From the NCBI GenBank assembly GCA_028044295.1, contig JAOFSE010000001.1, positions 242,027 through 306,026 on the forward strand: a DNA stretch of 64,000 bases, in the 5' to 3' direction. The notes under the pieces are model-generated. The model was not told where the DNA came from and did no database searches. It saw only the letters and a program-made list of their open reading frames with translations. Made by a program: the position numbers and the translations under genes. Of this stretch, positions 37,849 to 48,465 are shown in pieces; positions within the stretch are counted from its first letter, which is position 1; the number at the start of each line of letters is the position of its first letter. Source of the stretch: Sulfurimonas sp. GTDB taxonomy: Bacteria; Campylobacterota; Campylobacteria; Campylobacterales; Sulfurimonadaceae.

Positions 37849-39708
37849 ATGACAGCTAAAGAACTAAATAAAGCCATAGATTCATTCTTCACAAATCAAA
37901 AACCTAAAGAGTGTACTACTTACGAGTCGCTTATGGAGCTTTTTGAGAAACAACCTACTGCAGCTCAAGCAAAAAATATTTTCAAACTTATAGAAAAAAA
38001 TAAAACTTGTATATATACAGCATCTGAATACGCAAAACTTCTTAATGATAAAGAAGCCGAAGCAAGACGTACTGCTCAAAGAAAAATGCTTGCTAACAAC
38101 GAAACAGACAAGTTTGACATACTAAAAGAGCATGAGCTTCTTGAGTGGTCTCGTTCAGACTCTCCTGTTCGTATGTATCTTCGTGAGATGGGTCAAATTC
38201 CTTTACTTACTAAAGAAGAAGAGATAGAAATCTCTAAAAAGATAGAAAACGGTGAAAGCATTATCATCGATGCTATATGTTCTGTACCTTACCTTATAGA
38301 GTTTATTCTTGACTATAGAGAACCTCTTATCAACCGTGAAAGACGTGTTAAAGAGTTATTTAAAAGTTTTGAAGATGAAAAAGAAGATGGTGATGATTCT
38401 GAAAACTCTAGCGATGAAACTTCTGAGGTAAGTGAAGAAAAAACGCTTACAGCAAAAGATAAAACAAGAGTAGAAAAAGTTACTATCAGCTTTAAAGCAC
38501 TTGAAAAAGCAAAAAAAGAGTGGATTAAACTTGCTGAGAAAGCACCAGAAAATCTTGATGGAGAGTTAACTCAAGAGATACTTCAGTATTTCCTAGGCGT
38601 GACTTTCAAAAAAGCTGCACTTAAAGATAGATTACTAGACCTAGGTCCAACTTCGAAACTTATCAATGAACTTGTTAAAGCTATGGAAACTGCACTTAAG
38701 AGTGATGATGGTTATGAAAAAGAGCTAAAACGTCTAGAGTATAAACTTCCTCTTTTCAATGCTACTTTAAAAGCTAACCACAAAGTTCTAGTAGACAAGA
38801 TTTGTGACTTAAACAAAGAAGATATCGCAAACATGGTTCCAGAAGCTACTATGGTTAGTACATATATGGAAATCAAAAAACTTGTTCAAACTAAAGAGGC
38901 TTCAAAAAACAGCTTCGATATGGAACCTGAAAAACTTTTTGATATTTTAGAGCAAATCAAGCGTGGTAAGAACATATCTGAAATCTCTAAAACAAAAATG
39001 GCAAAATCAAATCTTAGACTTGTTGTATCTATCGCTAAAAGATATACAAACCGTGGTTTACCTTTCCTTGACCTTATTCAAGAAGGAAACATCGGTCTTA
39101 TGAAAGCTGTTGATAAGTTTGAATACCAAAAAGGTTACAAGTTCTCAACATATGCAACATGGTGGATTCGTCAAGCAATCTCACGTGCTATTGCTGACCA
39201 AGCTAGAACGATTCGTATTCCTATTCATATGATTGAAACTATTAACCGTATTAACAAGATTATGCGTAAACATCTTCAAGAGCATGGTAAAGAGCCAGAT
39301 GTTGATACAATCGCAGGTGAAGTTGGGCTTTCAGTTGAGAAAGTTAAAAACGTTATCAAAATCACTAAAGAGCCTATTTCTCTTGAAGCTCCTATTGGTA
39401 GTGAAGATGATGGACGTTTTGGTGACTTCATTGAAGACAAAACATCTCTTTCGCCATCTGATGCTGTACTAAAAGATGACCTTAGAGTTCAGATTGAAAC
39501 TGTACTTGAGCAGTTAAATGAGAGAGAAAAAGCAGTTATCAAACTTCGTTTTGGAATCATGGATGATGAGAGTGATAGAACACTTGAAGAAATTGGTAAA
39601 GAACTTAGCGTTACTCGTGAGAGAGTTCGTCAAATCGAATCAAGCGCTATCAAAAAGCTTAAACATCCTAAAGTGGGAAGAAAACTTAAGAACTACATAG
39701 AAGAGTAA
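37849..39708 (+). CDS. rpoD: RNA polymerase primary sigma factor
   Basis: 619 residues from ATG 37849 (AAGG at 37834-37837); a GTG at 37837 overlaps that site and is less likely. Region 1.2 ([23 protein letters not shown]), the acidic non-conserved region (about 170-225), region 2 ([47 protein letters not shown]), region 3 and region 4 ([20 protein letters not shown]) are all intact. Confidence 0.97.
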   Translation: MTAKELNKAIDSFFTNQKPKECTTYESLMELFEKQPTAAQAKNIFKLIEKNKTCIYTASEYAKLLNDKEAEARRTAQRKMLANNETDKFDILKEHELLEWSRSDSPVRMYLREMGQIPLLTKEEEIEISKKIENGESIIIDAICSVPYLIEFILDYREPLINRERRVKELFKSFEDEKEDGDDSENSSDETSEVSEEKTLTAKDKTRVEKVTISFKALEKAKKEWIKLAEKAPENLDGELTQEILQYFLGVTFKKAALKDRLLDLGPTSKLINELVKAMETALKSDDGYEKELKRLEYKLPLFNATLKANHKVLVDKICDLNKEDIANMVPEATMVSTYMEIKKLVQTKEASKNSFDMEPEKLFDILEQIKRGKNISEISKTKMAKSNLRLVVSIAKRYTNRGLPFLDLIQEGNIGLMKAVDKFEYQKGYKFSTYATWWIRQAISRAIADQARTIRIPIHMIETINRINKIMRKHLQEHGKEPDVDTIAGEVGLSVEKVKNVIKITKEPISLEAPIGSEDDGRFGDFIEDKTSLSPSDAVLKDDLRVQIETVLEQLNEREKAVIKLRFGIMDDESDRTLEEIGKELSVTRERVRQIESSAIKKLKHPKVGRKLKNYIEE

Positions 39709-39714
39709 TAAATA

Positions 39715-40401
39715 ATGACTTTTGAACAACAGTGGATTGAATATGACTATAACCCTTTTATACTATTTGATTCGCGTGGTAAAATAAAGTCTCTAAACTC
39801 TGAGGCACAGTTTCTCATAGGTGTAATGAGCGAAAAAGAGTTGTACGAGCTAGCTACAACTTACGCAAATGTAACCTTTGGATTTAAAACTACTTTCATA
39901 GAACTTGATCCTGGAAGATACAAATTTTTCGCACTTACTGTAGGCTATGAAAATGATGATGAAATAGGTTTAAAACTTTACCAATCACCATCTTTTAAAT
40001 TACACAACCCAAAACCAACAGGTGATATAACGAATATATATACTCTTGTTGACCTATGTATATCTACAAATTCAATCAACACTAATATTACATTTACAAA
40101 AGAGTTTGACCCTACTATTCCAGAGATTGTTATAGATGCAAATCACTTTGTAAAAATACTAAACAAAATTTACTCATGTTATGAAAACTCTAAAAAAATA
40201 AATACAAAAATTTACTATAGAGTTGGAGAGCATATAAAATTTGAAGATAAAAAGTATTCTCTATTTACTATAGAGGTAGAGGGTGAAGAACAAGATGCTG
40301 ATCAAATATCTCAGCTAAAGATGTTTGCATCTAAAAGTGAATTCTTCTTAGACTATAAAAAACATATAACCATCAATATACCGATGATTACATCTAACTA
40401 A
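39715..40401 (+). CDS. PAS/histidine-kinase-like protein of unknown function
   Basis: 228 residues, cytoplasmic. NPFILFDSRGKIKSLNSEAQFLIG resembles a PAS start, and residues about 110-228 look like a degenerate kinase ATPase fold (DANHFVKILNKIYSCYENSKK where an N-box would be, without a clear GxG box). No phosphorylatable His is evident. It follows rpoD by six bases and may share its transcript. Its stop region overlaps the convergent membrane protein. Confidence 0.7.
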   Translation: MTFEQQWIEYDYNPFILFDSRGKIKSLNSEAQFLIGVMSEKELYELATTYANVTFGFKTTFIELDPGRYKFFALTVGYENDDEIGLKLYQSPSFKLHNPKPTGDITNIYTLVDLCISTNSINTNITFTKEFDPTIPEIVIDANHFVKILNKIYSCYENSKKINTKIYYRVGEHIKFEDKKYSLFTIEVEGEEQDADQISQLKMFASKSEFFLDYKKHITINIPMITSN

Positions 40402-40907
40402 TATATAACCTTCTTAGAAGTCATATAGCCAACTACAACACCTAAAAGAATAGATGGTAGATACACCGAAATATCTAGTATATTATTATTTTTCAGAGCA
40501 ATAAAACTAAGTACTAAAAAAACATAAGGAACGAGTCTAAATGGTGAGAAACCAGCTTTAGATCCTTTTTTAAGGCTTTTAATACTTAGGGTATTAATCT
40601 TTTTCTTCTCTTCTTTGACGATCTCTTTTAAGTCTAACTCTTCAGCTGGAGCTTCATTTATCTCAGTCTCGTAAAGTTCATGTGGATCTTCAAGCTCATC
40701 GAGAAAATCACGTTTTTCATTTATGTTGTTTGACTCAACATCAGTTATAACCATTTTTTTATATGCATAAGATGAACCAAGTATCACAAAGAAACTGCTC
40801 AAAAATGCAAATTGAAGATTCATAAAAAACTCAAAAGAAATTAATTGAGTTAATATTATGAGAGATTCTAAGACTAAAAGAAGTTTAATAGTGCTTTGCA
40901 ACTTCAT
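40398..40907 (-). CDS. Four-helix integral membrane protein, unknown function
   Basis: 169 residues from ATG 40907, or 175 from ATG 40925. Two hydrophobic helices near the N-terminus (about 8-27, 31-48), a long charged cytoplasmic segment rich in Glu and Lys, and two helices near the C-terminus (about 123-140, 145-163). In C. jejuni a membrane protein gene sits in the same place after hemL, as I recall. It overlaps the AtpZ-like gene. Confidence 0.7.
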   Translation of the reverse strand: MKLQSTIKLLLVLESLIILTQLISFEFFMNLQFAFLSSFFVILGSSYAYKKMVITDVESNNINEKRDFLDELEDPHELYETEINEAPAEELDLKEIVKEEKKKINTLSIKSLKKGSKAGFSPFRLVPYVFLVLSFIALKNNNILDISVYLPSILLGVVVGYMTSKKVIY

Positions 40908-41202
40908 CCTCTTCTTCGTCATCATCTTCTAACTGTTTTTTTATAGCATAACGAGGCTCTTTAGCTAATTCTTGAAATGCTTTATATTGTTTTGAGTATG
41001 CTTTATATATGTTAGATATTGCAGCTCCAATACCTATAAAAACACCTATCCAAAGTGTCCAAGATACTCCTGTATAGTTTTTAAGTAAAAGACCTATACC
41101 AACACCAACTAAAACAGCAACAACTATTGATATACCAAGAGATAAGTTATCAGCAGCTTCTATTATTGGTTTTATTCTAGGTTTTTTCTCTTCATTATCC
41201 AT
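40885..41202 (-). CDS. AtpZ/AtpI-like small membrane protein
   Basis: 105 residues from ATG 41202, which has AAGGAA upstream. Two TM helices (about 24-44 and 50-68: [17 protein letters not shown] and [19 protein letters not shown]) match the AtpZ/AtpI family, linked elsewhere to ATP synthase assembly or Mg/Ca transport. The tail is acidic ([10 protein letters not shown]). No atp genes are near. It starts within the hemL stop. Confidence 0.75.
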   Translation of the reverse strand: MDNEEKKPRIKPIIEAADNLSLGISIVVAVLVGVGIGLLLKNYTGVSWTLWIGVFIGIGAAISNIYKAYSKQYKAFQELAKEPRYAIKKQLEDDDEEEDEVAKHY

Positions 41203-42487
41203 TTGTAATTTCCTTGAAAACTTTTGCACTAGCTTTAATAGTCTCTTCTATCATATCATCAGTAGTAGCAGTAGATATAAAACCTGTCTCATAAAGTGAA
41301 CATGCAAAGTAAAAACCTTCTTTTAACATTCCAGCATGGAATTTTGCAAATAATTCTGCATCTGAGTTACATGCATCTGCAAAGTTTTTTACAGGGTTAG
41401 CATTAAAGAAAAATCCAAACATACTACCTCTTGTGTCTATTTGCATTGTAATTCCGCAAGCAGAAGCTTCTTTTTTCATTCCCTCAACAAGTCTAGTTGC
41501 ACGCTCATTTAAAACTGTTAATACTCTTGCATTTTTCTTTAATTTTGTCAGTGCAGCTAGCCCTGCTGCCATTGCTACAGGGTTTCCACTTAGTGTTCCT
41601 GCTTGATATACTGGACCCTCAGGTGAAAGTTTTGCCATTATCTCTTTACTTGCGCCAAAAGCACCAACAGGCATACCACCACCTATAACTTTTCCAAGAG
41701 TGACAATGTCAGGTCTTGTTCCAGTAATGGATTCAGCACCGTTAATACTTGCACGAAAGCCACTCATTACTTCATCAAAAATAAGTAGAGCACCATTTGC
41801 ATCACATAATTCTCTAAGTTCTAATAAAAATGCTTTATCTGCAGGCACTAGACCCATATTACCAGCGATAGGCTCGATGATAATACAAGCTATATCATTA
41901 GAGTCTGCAAAACATTTTTTTACACTCTCTATGTTATTGTACTCTGCTAAAAGTGTATGTTTTGTAAAGTCAGCTGGAACTCCTGGACTTGAAGGGTTTC
42001 CAAATGTTACAGCGCCACTACCAGCCTCAACTAAAAGTGAGTCACTATGACCATGATAACACCCTGTAAACTTTACAATATCATCACGGCCAGTAAAACC
42101 ACGAGCTAGACGAATAGCACTCATTACAGCTTCTGTACCACTACTAACAAAACGAATCTTATCTATAGAGTCAAACATAGATATCACTAGTTTTGCTAAT
42201 TCACTCTCAGCCTCTGTTGGCGCACCAAAACTTAGACCATGTTTTACAGCTTCAATAACAGCAGACTCAATAGATTCATCTCTATGGCCAAAGATTAATG
42301 GACCCCAACTTTGAACAAAGTCTACATATTTATTACCATCTATATCTTTTAAGTAACCACCCTCACCTTCAGCAATGAATAAAGGTGAACCTCCAACGCT
42401 ACTAAATGCTCTAACAGGCGAATTAACACCTCCAGGTATTAACTCTTTTGCTTCATTAAATGCTTTAAGTGATTCTGTATTACTCAT
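41195..42487 (-). CDS. hemL: Glutamate-1-semialdehyde 2,1-aminomutase
   Basis: 430 residues from ATG 42487 (AAGGTC upstream). PLP enzyme of the C5 pathway to 5-aminolevulinate. Seen: [54 protein letters not shown] and the PLP lysine in [16 protein letters not shown]. Divergent from the TonB-like gene. Confidence 0.96.
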   Translation of the reverse strand: MSNTESLKAFNEAKELIPGGVNSPVRAFSSVGGSPLFIAEGEGGYLKDIDGNKYVDFVQSWGPLIFGHRDESIESAVIEAVKHGLSFGAPTEAESELAKLVISMFDSIDKIRFVSSGTEAVMSAIRLARGFTGRDDIVKFTGCYHGHSDSLLVEAGSGAVTFGNPSSPGVPADFTKHTLLAEYNNIESVKKCFADSNDIACIIIEPIAGNMGLVPADKAFLLELRELCDANGALLIFDEVMSGFRASINGAESITGTRPDIVTLGKVIGGGMPVGAFGASKEIMAKLSPEGPVYQAGTLSGNPVAMAAGLAALTKLKKNARVLTVLNERATRLVEGMKKEASACGITMQIDTRGSMFGFFFNANPVKNFADACNSDAELFAKFHAGMLKEGFYFACSLYETGFISTATTDDMIEETIKASAKVFKEITNG

Positions 42488-42585
42488 ATAAATGACCTTG
42501 ATTATTTTTAATTTTGTTATTATATCCAAGAAGTATTAATCTATATTTGCTACAATCACTAAAAATTTATGATAAATGGAACTGT

Positions 42586-43434
42586 TTGAACCGCTCACAC
42601 TTTGCCCTATTTGTAGCACTGTTAATCCACTTACTCTTTCTTATGCTGTTTTGGCTACTTGGAATGATGAGTGTTGAAAATAAAAAGCTACATGTAGAAA
42701 AAGACCACCGTATGAAAGTAAGCCTACGAGAGCCTAAGAAAAAAGCAGTTAATGATGGTCAGACTAAAAAAACAACTCCTCGAACTGATATTGCCCCACC
42801 AATGCCAAAAGGCTCACAACTAAAAAAGATTGTTAAGTCTAAGAAACAAGACTACATAAAATATGATAAAAATAAAGTAGTTGAAAAGGTATTTAAAACT
42901 AAGCCAAAACCAGAGCCTATTGTTGTCAAAAAAGCACCAAGAAAAAAATATATCAAACTCAAAGAGAAAAAGAAACCTCTTAAAAAGAAAGATCCTATGT
43001 CATGGTTATATGATGATAAGTCCCATGAAGAAGTTAAAAAAGAAAAAAAGAAAAAGCTTACAGCTGTGGGGCTAGCAAATCACTCGATTAAGGAACTTTA
43101 TGGTTCAAAATTCGGTGAACTTAGTGCTGGTCAACAGAAATATATACTAGACAATCAAGAAATTATGAGAAGAATAACGCAACAAGTTCTTACTAGAATT
43201 GCTGGAGTAAACATAGGAAAAAATATCAATGTAAACAGAATAAATGTAATAGAGTTTTACCTTCATCCAAATGGGGATATGTCAGATTTTAAATTTTTAA
43301 AAAACAGTGGTTACAGAGTACTTGATGAGACAACCAAAGAGACTATAAAATTTGCCTATAGTAAGTATCCAAAACCCAGCGAAAGAACACTTATAAGATA
43401 CAATGTTTACTATAATCTAAAAAGGTATAAATAA
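42586..43434 (+). CDS. TonB-like energy transducer
   Basis: About 282 residues if TTG 42586 is the start; no ATG precedes the membrane helix, and a TACAAT at 42551-42556 suggests the transcript begins near 42563. One N-terminal TM helix (FALFVALLIHLLFLMLFWLLG), a long Lys/Pro-rich periplasmic linker and a C-terminal TonB domain (INVIEFYLHPNGDMSDFKFLKNSGY to RTLIRYNVYYNLKRY). No ExbB/ExbD genes adjoin. Starts earlier in the frame (42514) would fall within the hemL leader. Confidence 0.8.
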   Translation: MNRSHFALFVALLIHLLFLMLFWLLGMMSVENKKLHVEKDHRMKVSLREPKKKAVNDGQTKKTTPRTDIAPPMPKGSQLKKIVKSKKQDYIKYDKNKVVEKVFKTKPKPEPIVVKKAPRKKYIKLKEKKKPLKKKDPMSWLYDDKSHEEVKKEKKKKLTAVGLANHSIKELYGSKFGELSAGQQKYILDNQEIMRRITQQVLTRIAGVNIGKNINVNRINVIEFYLHPNGDMSDFKFLKNSGYRVLDETTKETIKFAYSKYPKPSERTLIRYNVYYNLKRYK

Positions 43435-43435
43435 G

Positions 43436-44362
43436 TTATTTTAAAAGTGCTAATGCACCTTTATATATTGGTTCGTCTATAAATCCATACTCTTCATCTA
43501 CAAAACCTGTAATACCCTCTTTTTGATGCATTTCGAACAGTTTTATAATGGTTTGAGCTCTTAAAATCTCTTTTGACTCATCAATAAAATACTTATTTAC
43601 ATGTAGAGCCTGATCTGGGGAAATACATCCTTTAGCATCATAACCCATACTCTTCTCTAACTCTAACCACTTATCAAACTCATCTAGCTTCTTAAATTCT
43701 TGGTAAACAAAAGAGACAGGCTTAACTCCCATTGTTTTACATGTAACCAAAAAGTGAGACAACATATAGAGCATAGTTGGGTTTTCTCTAGTTATTAATG
43801 ATTGAGGTAATTTAATATCTGCTAATAGGTCTAATACGCCAAGATAAAAGGTAGTAACTTCCTTATCTGTTTTAAGAGAGGATAAGTTGTGCCAAGCATC
43901 TGCTGTTTCTATAGATAAATGAAGTTCAATTTTATCATTTAGAAGAGCTCTAACGCTTTTTACTTCTTTTGGTGTTCTAATTTTTGGAACCCTAATAGCA
44001 TCTGGCATAAACTGGTTTAGATATGTTATTTCATCGTAACCACCATTATCAAGTGCATTAACTCTCACAATTAGTTTTTTGTTAGAACTCTTGTTCTCCA
44101 TCAAGAATATCGCACATAACACTAATGCGAATGGTTTGTCTTCTTGACTTACACCGTCTTCAAGGTTTAACATAATTGCATCAGCATCTATAGAGTCTAT
44201 CTTTAAAAGATGATTTATTTTATTACACGATAGCATTAAAACAGAAGAGTAATCATTTGATCTGTTCAGCTCCCTAAAATCAGGAATTGCCATCCTATTT
44301 AATGATTCTAAGTCTCTGCTTTTATATGCTTCTTGGATTGTAAGTAAAGTTTCACTTTTCAC
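43436..44362 (-). CDS. HpcH/HpaI aldolase / CitE-like protein
   Basis: 308 residues. SVLMLSCNKINHLLKIDSIDADAIMLNLEDGVSQEDKPFA, PDAIRVPKIRTPKEV, IELHLSIETADAWHNL, FYLGVLDLLADI and MGYDAKGCISPDQ follow the CitE-like TIM barrel, including Arg and Glu-Asp metal ligands. Substrate is unknown; the family includes malyl- and citramalyl-CoA lyases. It lies after the cytochrome gene with an 11-base overlap. Confidence 0.82.
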   Translation of the reverse strand: MKSETLLTIQEAYKSRDLESLNRMAIPDFRELNRSNDYSSVLMLSCNKINHLLKIDSIDADAIMLNLEDGVSQEDKPFALVLCAIFLMENKSSNKKLIVRVNALDNGGYDEITYLNQFMPDAIRVPKIRTPKEVKSVRALLNDKIELHLSIETADAWHNLSSLKTDKEVTTFYLGVLDLLADIKLPQSLITRENPTMLYMLSHFLVTCKTMGVKPVSFVYQEFKKLDEFDKWLELEKSMGYDAKGCISPDQALHVNKYFIDESKEILRAQTIIKLFEMHQKEGITGFVDEEYGFIDEPIYKGALALLK

Positions 44363-44702
44363 TTTTACCTACCTCAATCTTTTTTTGTTGAAGAAAAAAG
44401 TATAGTGCTTTTATCTCTTTTTCGGTTAAGAAGTATCTTGGCATACCTCTCTTTCTAATACTCAAGGCTCTGTAAAATTTAGAATAGTTTATATTATTTA
44501 TAGATGGTCCAAAAAAGCTTTTTTTCTCTTTTTTATGAATGTACTGTGCGACAATCTTTCCTTCACCATTTGCACCATGACAATTGTTACAACCTATACC
44601 TCTAGGATTTTTATATAGTGATGATGAATACTCCATCGGTGTAATAAAACTACTTTTAGCAAATAGGATAATTGGTAATAATAAAATTAATAAATACTTC
44701 AT
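44352..44702 (-). CDS. Small c-type cytochrome
   Basis: 116 residues from ATG 44702 (AAAGG upstream). Signal peptide (MKYLLILLLPIILFAKS), one heme-attachment site CNNCH (near 37-41) and a distal methionine candidate in RKRGMPRYFLTEKEI. A periplasmic monoheme electron carrier. Divergent from folD. Confidence 0.85.
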   Translation of the reverse strand: MKYLLILLLPIILFAKSSFITPMEYSSSLYKNPRGIGCNNCHGANGEGKIVAQYIHKKEKKSFFGPSINNINYSKFYRALSIRKRGMPRYFLTEKEIKALYFFLQQKKIEVGKSEK

Positions 44703-44726
44703 AAACAAACCTTTAACAATAAACGC

Positions 44727-44732
44727 TATAAT
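44727..44732 (+). promoter_or_regulatory. folD -10 element
   Basis: TATAAT 28 bases before the folD ATG; GGGG serves as ribosome site. It likely drives the run folD-lepB-M50-rpiB-orf-apt-trpB. Confidence 0.6.
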
Positions 44733-44759
44733 AACAAAAAAATAATTTATGGGGTTTAA

Positions 44760-45629
44760 ATGCAATTACTTGATGGCAAAGCACTCTCAAAGAAGATAGA
44801 AACTAAAGTCGCAGCAGAAGTGAAACAACTTAAAGATAGTTGTGGATGTACTCCAGGTCTAGCTGTAATGCTTGTTGGTCACGATGAAGCAAGTGCTGCA
44901 TATGTTAACATGAAGAAAAAAGCATGTGATAGAGTTGGTTTTTACTCTGTAACTCACGAAATGCCAGAAAATATCTCTCAAGAAGCTATTGAAAAAACTA
45001 TTGTAATGATGAATAATGATTCAAATATAGACGGTATACTAATACAACTGCCTCTTCCATCACAAATAGATGAAACAAAACTACTAGAGCTTGTTGCACC
45101 GGAAAAAGATGTAGATGGTTTTCACCCTTACAATGTAGGTCGTTTAACAACTGGACTAGATGGTTTTGTGCCTTGTACACCTCTTGGAGTAATGGAACTA
45201 CTAGCAGAACACAACATAGATGTTAAAGGAAAGAACTGTGTAGTTGTTGGTGCATCTAACATAGTTGGAAAACCGATGGCTGCACTACTTTTAAATGCAG
45301 AGGCTACAGTTGAAATTTGTCATATAGCTACAGACGACCTAAAGAAACACACTTTAAATGCTGACATTATCTTAGTTGGTGTTGGTGTTATAAACCTAAT
45401 CAAAGAAGACATGGTTAAAGATGATGCAATCATAGTAGACATCGGTATAAACAGAGCTCCTAATGGAAAACTAGTTGGTGATGTGGACTTCGAAAATGTA
45501 TCTAAAAAGTGTTCTTACATTACTCCTGTTCCAGGTGGTGTTGGACCAATGACTATTGCGATGCTACTCAGTAACACACTAAAAGCTGCAAAAATAAATG
45601 CTCAAAAACTAAAAGATAAAGAGAGTTAA
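44760..45629 (+). CDS. folD: Methylene-THF dehydrogenase/cyclohydrolase
   Basis: 289 residues, bifunctional one-carbon enzyme. AAYVNMKKKACDRVGF with the catalytic Tyr/Lys, DGILIQLPLP, PEKDVDGFHPYNVGRL, VVGASNIVGKPMAALLL and PVPGGVGPMTIAMLL are family signatures. It overlaps lepB in TAATG. Confidence 0.96.
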   Translation: MQLLDGKALSKKIETKVAAEVKQLKDSCGCTPGLAVMLVGHDEASAAYVNMKKKACDRVGFYSVTHEMPENISQEAIEKTIVMMNNDSNIDGILIQLPLPSQIDETKLLELVAPEKDVDGFHPYNVGRLTTGLDGFVPCTPLGVMELLAEHNIDVKGKNCVVVGASNIVGKPMAALLLNAEATVEICHIATDDLKKHTLNADIILVGVGVINLIKEDMVKDDAIIVDIGINRAPNGKLVGDVDFENVSKKCSYITPVPGGVGPMTIAMLLSNTLKAAKINAQKLKDKES

Positions 45630-46438
45630 TGAAAGAGAAACTGCATAAAATATATAAATTTTCAAATTCATGGACTGGTACAATTATTATTGTCTTGTTT
45701 GTTATCTTTTTTATTGCTCAAGCCTTTAGAATACCTAGTGGCTCAATGAAAGACTCTCTTCTTATAGGAGATCATCTATTTGCTAAAAAGTTTGCATATG
45801 GTATACCTATGCCTCACTTACCTTTTTTAGAAATTTCTATCATGCCATGGAGTGACTCTCTTCGTTTAATTGATGGCGATAAGCCTAATCGTGGTGACAT
45901 TGTTATTTTTAGACCTCCTCATAACCCTAAGACGCATTTTGTTAAAAGATGTGTAGCAACTCCAGGTGATGAGCTGTTTTTACATGAAAAAGATCTTTAC
46001 ATTCACCATAGTGAAGGTGATGCATGGATAGAGAAAAACTTTAAAGACGCAGAAGTCGTTGTCTTTGCAAATAAACTATGGGTTAAGAATCCATACAAAA
46101 ATGAGCATAAAGGGATCCATAATGATAAAAAAATCATTAACAATGGCAAATACCCAGAAGCATTGTTTAACTTTTCTCCTATAAAAATTGATGATGACAA
46201 CTATTTTATGATGGGTGATAACCGTGACCACTCAAATGACAGTCGTTTTTGGGGAGCTGTTCCTTATGAAAATATCGAGGGAACTCCTTGGTTTATCTAC
46301 TTTAGTATTACAAAAGAGTGGGAAATTAGATGGGAAAGAATTGGAAAAACTCCAACCGATCTTGAAGATGAAACACTTCTCTCTAAAGCAATAGCTGAGA
46401 GAATTAAAACAGATAAAGATGATCATGGAATCTATTGA
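45629..46438 (+). CDS. lepB: Signal peptidase I
   Basis: 269 residues. One N-terminal TM helix (about 14-32), catalytic Ser in PSGSMKDSLLIGD (near 38), Lys in FVKRCVATPGDE (near 106) and the MGDNRDHSNDSRFWG box. It removes Sec signal peptides at the periplasmic face. It overlaps the next gene by about 20 bases. Confidence 0.95.
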   Translation: MKEKLHKIYKFSNSWTGTIIIVLFVIFFIAQAFRIPSGSMKDSLLIGDHLFAKKFAYGIPMPHLPFLEISIMPWSDSLRLIDGDKPNRGDIVIFRPPHNPKTHFVKRCVATPGDELFLHEKDLYIHHSEGDAWIEKNFKDAEVVVFANKLWVKNPYKNEHKGIHNDKKIINNGKYPEALFNFSPIKIDDDNYFMMGDNRDHSNDSRFWGAVPYENIEGTPWFIYFSITKEWEIRWERIGKTPTDLEDETLLSKAIAERIKTDKDDHGIY

Positions 46439-47102
46439 TTTACTAAAAATATTAGCAGCTGTTTTAGCCTTAGCAGTAGCAATCATTGGGCATGAAATCA
46501 TGCACGGATGGGTTGCTTACATGTATGGTGACACAACTGCAAAAAATGCAGGTAGATTAACTATAAATCCAATATCACATGTAGACCTTGTTGGAACTAT
46601 TATCGTTCCAGCTTCAATGTACTTTTTGCCTATGCTTTTAGGTGGAGAGAGTGGCTTTTTGTTTGGTTGGGCTAAACCTGTACCAATTAATACAGCTACA
46701 GTTGTTAGAAATGCAGGCTACAATGGTGCTATGCAAGTAGACTTAGCTGGTATAGTATATAATTTTACTTTAGCAGCCTTTGCTTCTATTGCACTTGTAT
46801 CACTGAGTCAACCAACTACATCTGATAGTATTGTATATATATTCTCTTATATATTCATACTACAACTTGTTGTAATAAATGTTGTACTGGGAGTATTTAA
46901 TCTACTTCCAATACCACAGTTTGATGGTGCACATTTTTTAGCACACCTATCTTTAAAGCATAAACTAAATTCAGTAGCTGAATTTTTTTATAAAAATGAG
47001 AGATACGGAATTATAATAGTTCTTATAATTCTAATGACTCCGCTTAAAAATTATCTTCTGTTGATGCCAGTACAAACTATACTTGCACAACTATTAAACT
47101 AA
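46419..47102 (+). CDS. Site-2 protease-type M50 zinc metallopeptidase
   Basis: 227 residues (or 225 from ATG 46425). The HExxH motif is GHEIMHGW in the first membrane segment, LVGTIIVPASM and FGWAKPVPIN follow, and the third zinc ligand lies in LLPIPQFDGAHFL (a variant of NxxPxxxxDG). Membrane-embedded; the short form without a PDZ domain. Overlap with lepB couples two membrane proteases. Confidence 0.9.
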   Translation: MIMESIDLLKILAAVLALAVAIIGHEIMHGWVAYMYGDTTAKNAGRLTINPISHVDLVGTIIVPASMYFLPMLLGGESGFLFGWAKPVPINTATVVRNAGYNGAMQVDLAGIVYNFTLAAFASIALVSLSQPTTSDSIVYIFSYIFILQLVVINVVLGVFNLLPIPQFDGAHFLAHLSLKHKLNSVAEFFYKNERYGIIIVLIILMTPLKNYLLLMPVQTILAQLLN

Positions 47103-47114
47103 AGGAAAAAGAGT

Positions 47115-47552
47115 ATGAAATTTTATGTAGCCACTGACCATGCAGGAATTGATTTAAAAGACTATACAGTTGAACTTCTAAAAGCAAAAGGTCATGAAGT
47201 TATTGACCTAGGACCATTTAGCAAGGACAGAGTTGATTACCCTGACTATGCTGTTAAGGTCTCAGAAGCAGTTTTAGCCGACAGCTCTTCTCATGGAATC
47301 CTTATATGTGGTTCTGGAATTGGCATGAGTATGGCTGCTAATAGACATACAGGTATACGTGCTGCACTTTGTCATGATGCTTATACTGCTTCTGTTGCTC
47401 GTGGACATAATGATGCAAATATATTATGCTTTGGGGAAAGAATAGTTGGAAAAGGTGTTGCAGAATCTATACTTGACTCTTGGATAGCATCTAGCTTTGA
47501 TGGTGGAAGACACACTGGTCGCGTTGAAAAAATAGAAAATATAAACTCTTAG
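47115..47552 (+). CDS. rpiB: Ribose-5-phosphate isomerase B
   Basis: 145 residues. TDHAGIDLKDY, DYPDYAVKVSEAV, GILICGSGIGMSMAANRHTGIRAALCHDAY with catalytic Cys, and ARGHNDANILCFGERI. Strong AAAGGAAAAAG ribosome site. Confidence 0.95.
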   Translation: MKFYVATDHAGIDLKDYTVELLKAKGHEVIDLGPFSKDRVDYPDYAVKVSEAVLADSSSHGILICGSGIGMSMAANRHTGIRAALCHDAYTASVARGHNDANILCFGERIVGKGVAESILDSWIASSFDGGRHTGRVEKIENINS

Positions 47553-47572
47553 AAAATAAAAGGAATTTGCCT

Positions 47573-47905
47573 ATGTTTTGGGAATGGTCACTACTAACAA
47601 TACTATCAGTACTATCTGCTTATCTATTTGTAAAGATGTTTTACTTTAAAAGTATTACGAACAAGGAACAAAGAAGTAACGAGTTGATGAAAATGACTCT
47701 ACAAGAGGCTGAAATACTAATAAGAAAGTATCAGATTCAACTACAGCGTGCTCTTGGTAATGTAGATATACTTAGTGATGAGTTAACAAAACTAAGGAAT
47801 GAGCTTAAAGTTCTAAAAACTAGAAATACTAAACATAGACATGAAGTAGAACGTCTAAATAGTAAAATTAAATCTCTAGAGAGTCGTATAGACGCTCTTT
47901 TATAA
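47573..47905 (+). CDS. Membrane-anchored coiled-coil protein
   Basis: 110 residues from ATG 47573 (AAAGGAA upstream). One TM helix (about 4-22) then an uninterrupted heptad pattern (about 40-110: [39 protein letters not shown]). Not recognised. Sits between rpiB and apt in a tight operon. Confidence 0.8.
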   Translation: MFWEWSLLTILSVLSAYLFVKMFYFKSITNKEQRSNELMKMTLQEAEILIRKYQIQLQRALGNVDILSDELTKLRNELKVLKTRNTKHRHEVERLNSKIKSLESRIDALL

Positions 47906-47916
47906 AGGAACACACC

Positions 47917-48465
47917 ATGACACTAAGTAATACAGAAAGAAAAATTATTGAAGACTCTATAAGAGACATAAAAGACTTTCCAAAAGAAGGAATAGTATTT
48001 AAAGACATAACTACCCTTTTAAATAACAAAGAAGCATACGGTGTACTTATGAATCACCTATATCAACGCTACAAAGAGTATAACCTTGACTATATAGCAG
48101 GTATTGATGCTCGTGGCTTTATATTTGGTGCTGCACTTGCACAGATGTTAGGACTTGGCTTCGTACCGATTAGAAAAAAAGGGAAACTTCCATATACAAC
48201 TATCAGCGAAAAATACGCGCTAGAATATGGTGTTGATGAAATAGAAGTACATATAGACGCTTTTGGAGAGAAAAAAGGTGCAAGGGTACTAATACTTGAT
48301 GATTTAATAGCTACTGGCGGGACTGCAAATGCAGCGGCAACATTAGTAAACCAAACTGGCGCAAACACTGTTGAGTGTTGCTTTGTAATAGGACTTGCAT
48401 TTTTAGATGGTATCAAAAAACTAGAAGAAAAAACTCAAGTTTACTCACTTATAGAGGTTAACTAA
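47917..48465 (+). CDS. apt: Adenine phosphoribosyltransferase
   Basis: 182 residues. [42 protein letters not shown] and the PRPP loop [30 protein letters not shown] ribosome site; overlaps trpB (TAATG). Confidence 0.96.
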   Translation: MTLSNTERKIIEDSIRDIKDFPKEGIVFKDITTLLNNKEAYGVLMNHLYQRYKEYNLDYIAGIDARGFIFGAALAQMLGLGFVPIRKKGKLPYTTISEKYALEYGVDEIEVHIDAFGEKKGARVLILDDLIATGGTANAAATLVNQTGANTVECCFVIGLAFLDGIKKLEEKTQVYSLIEVN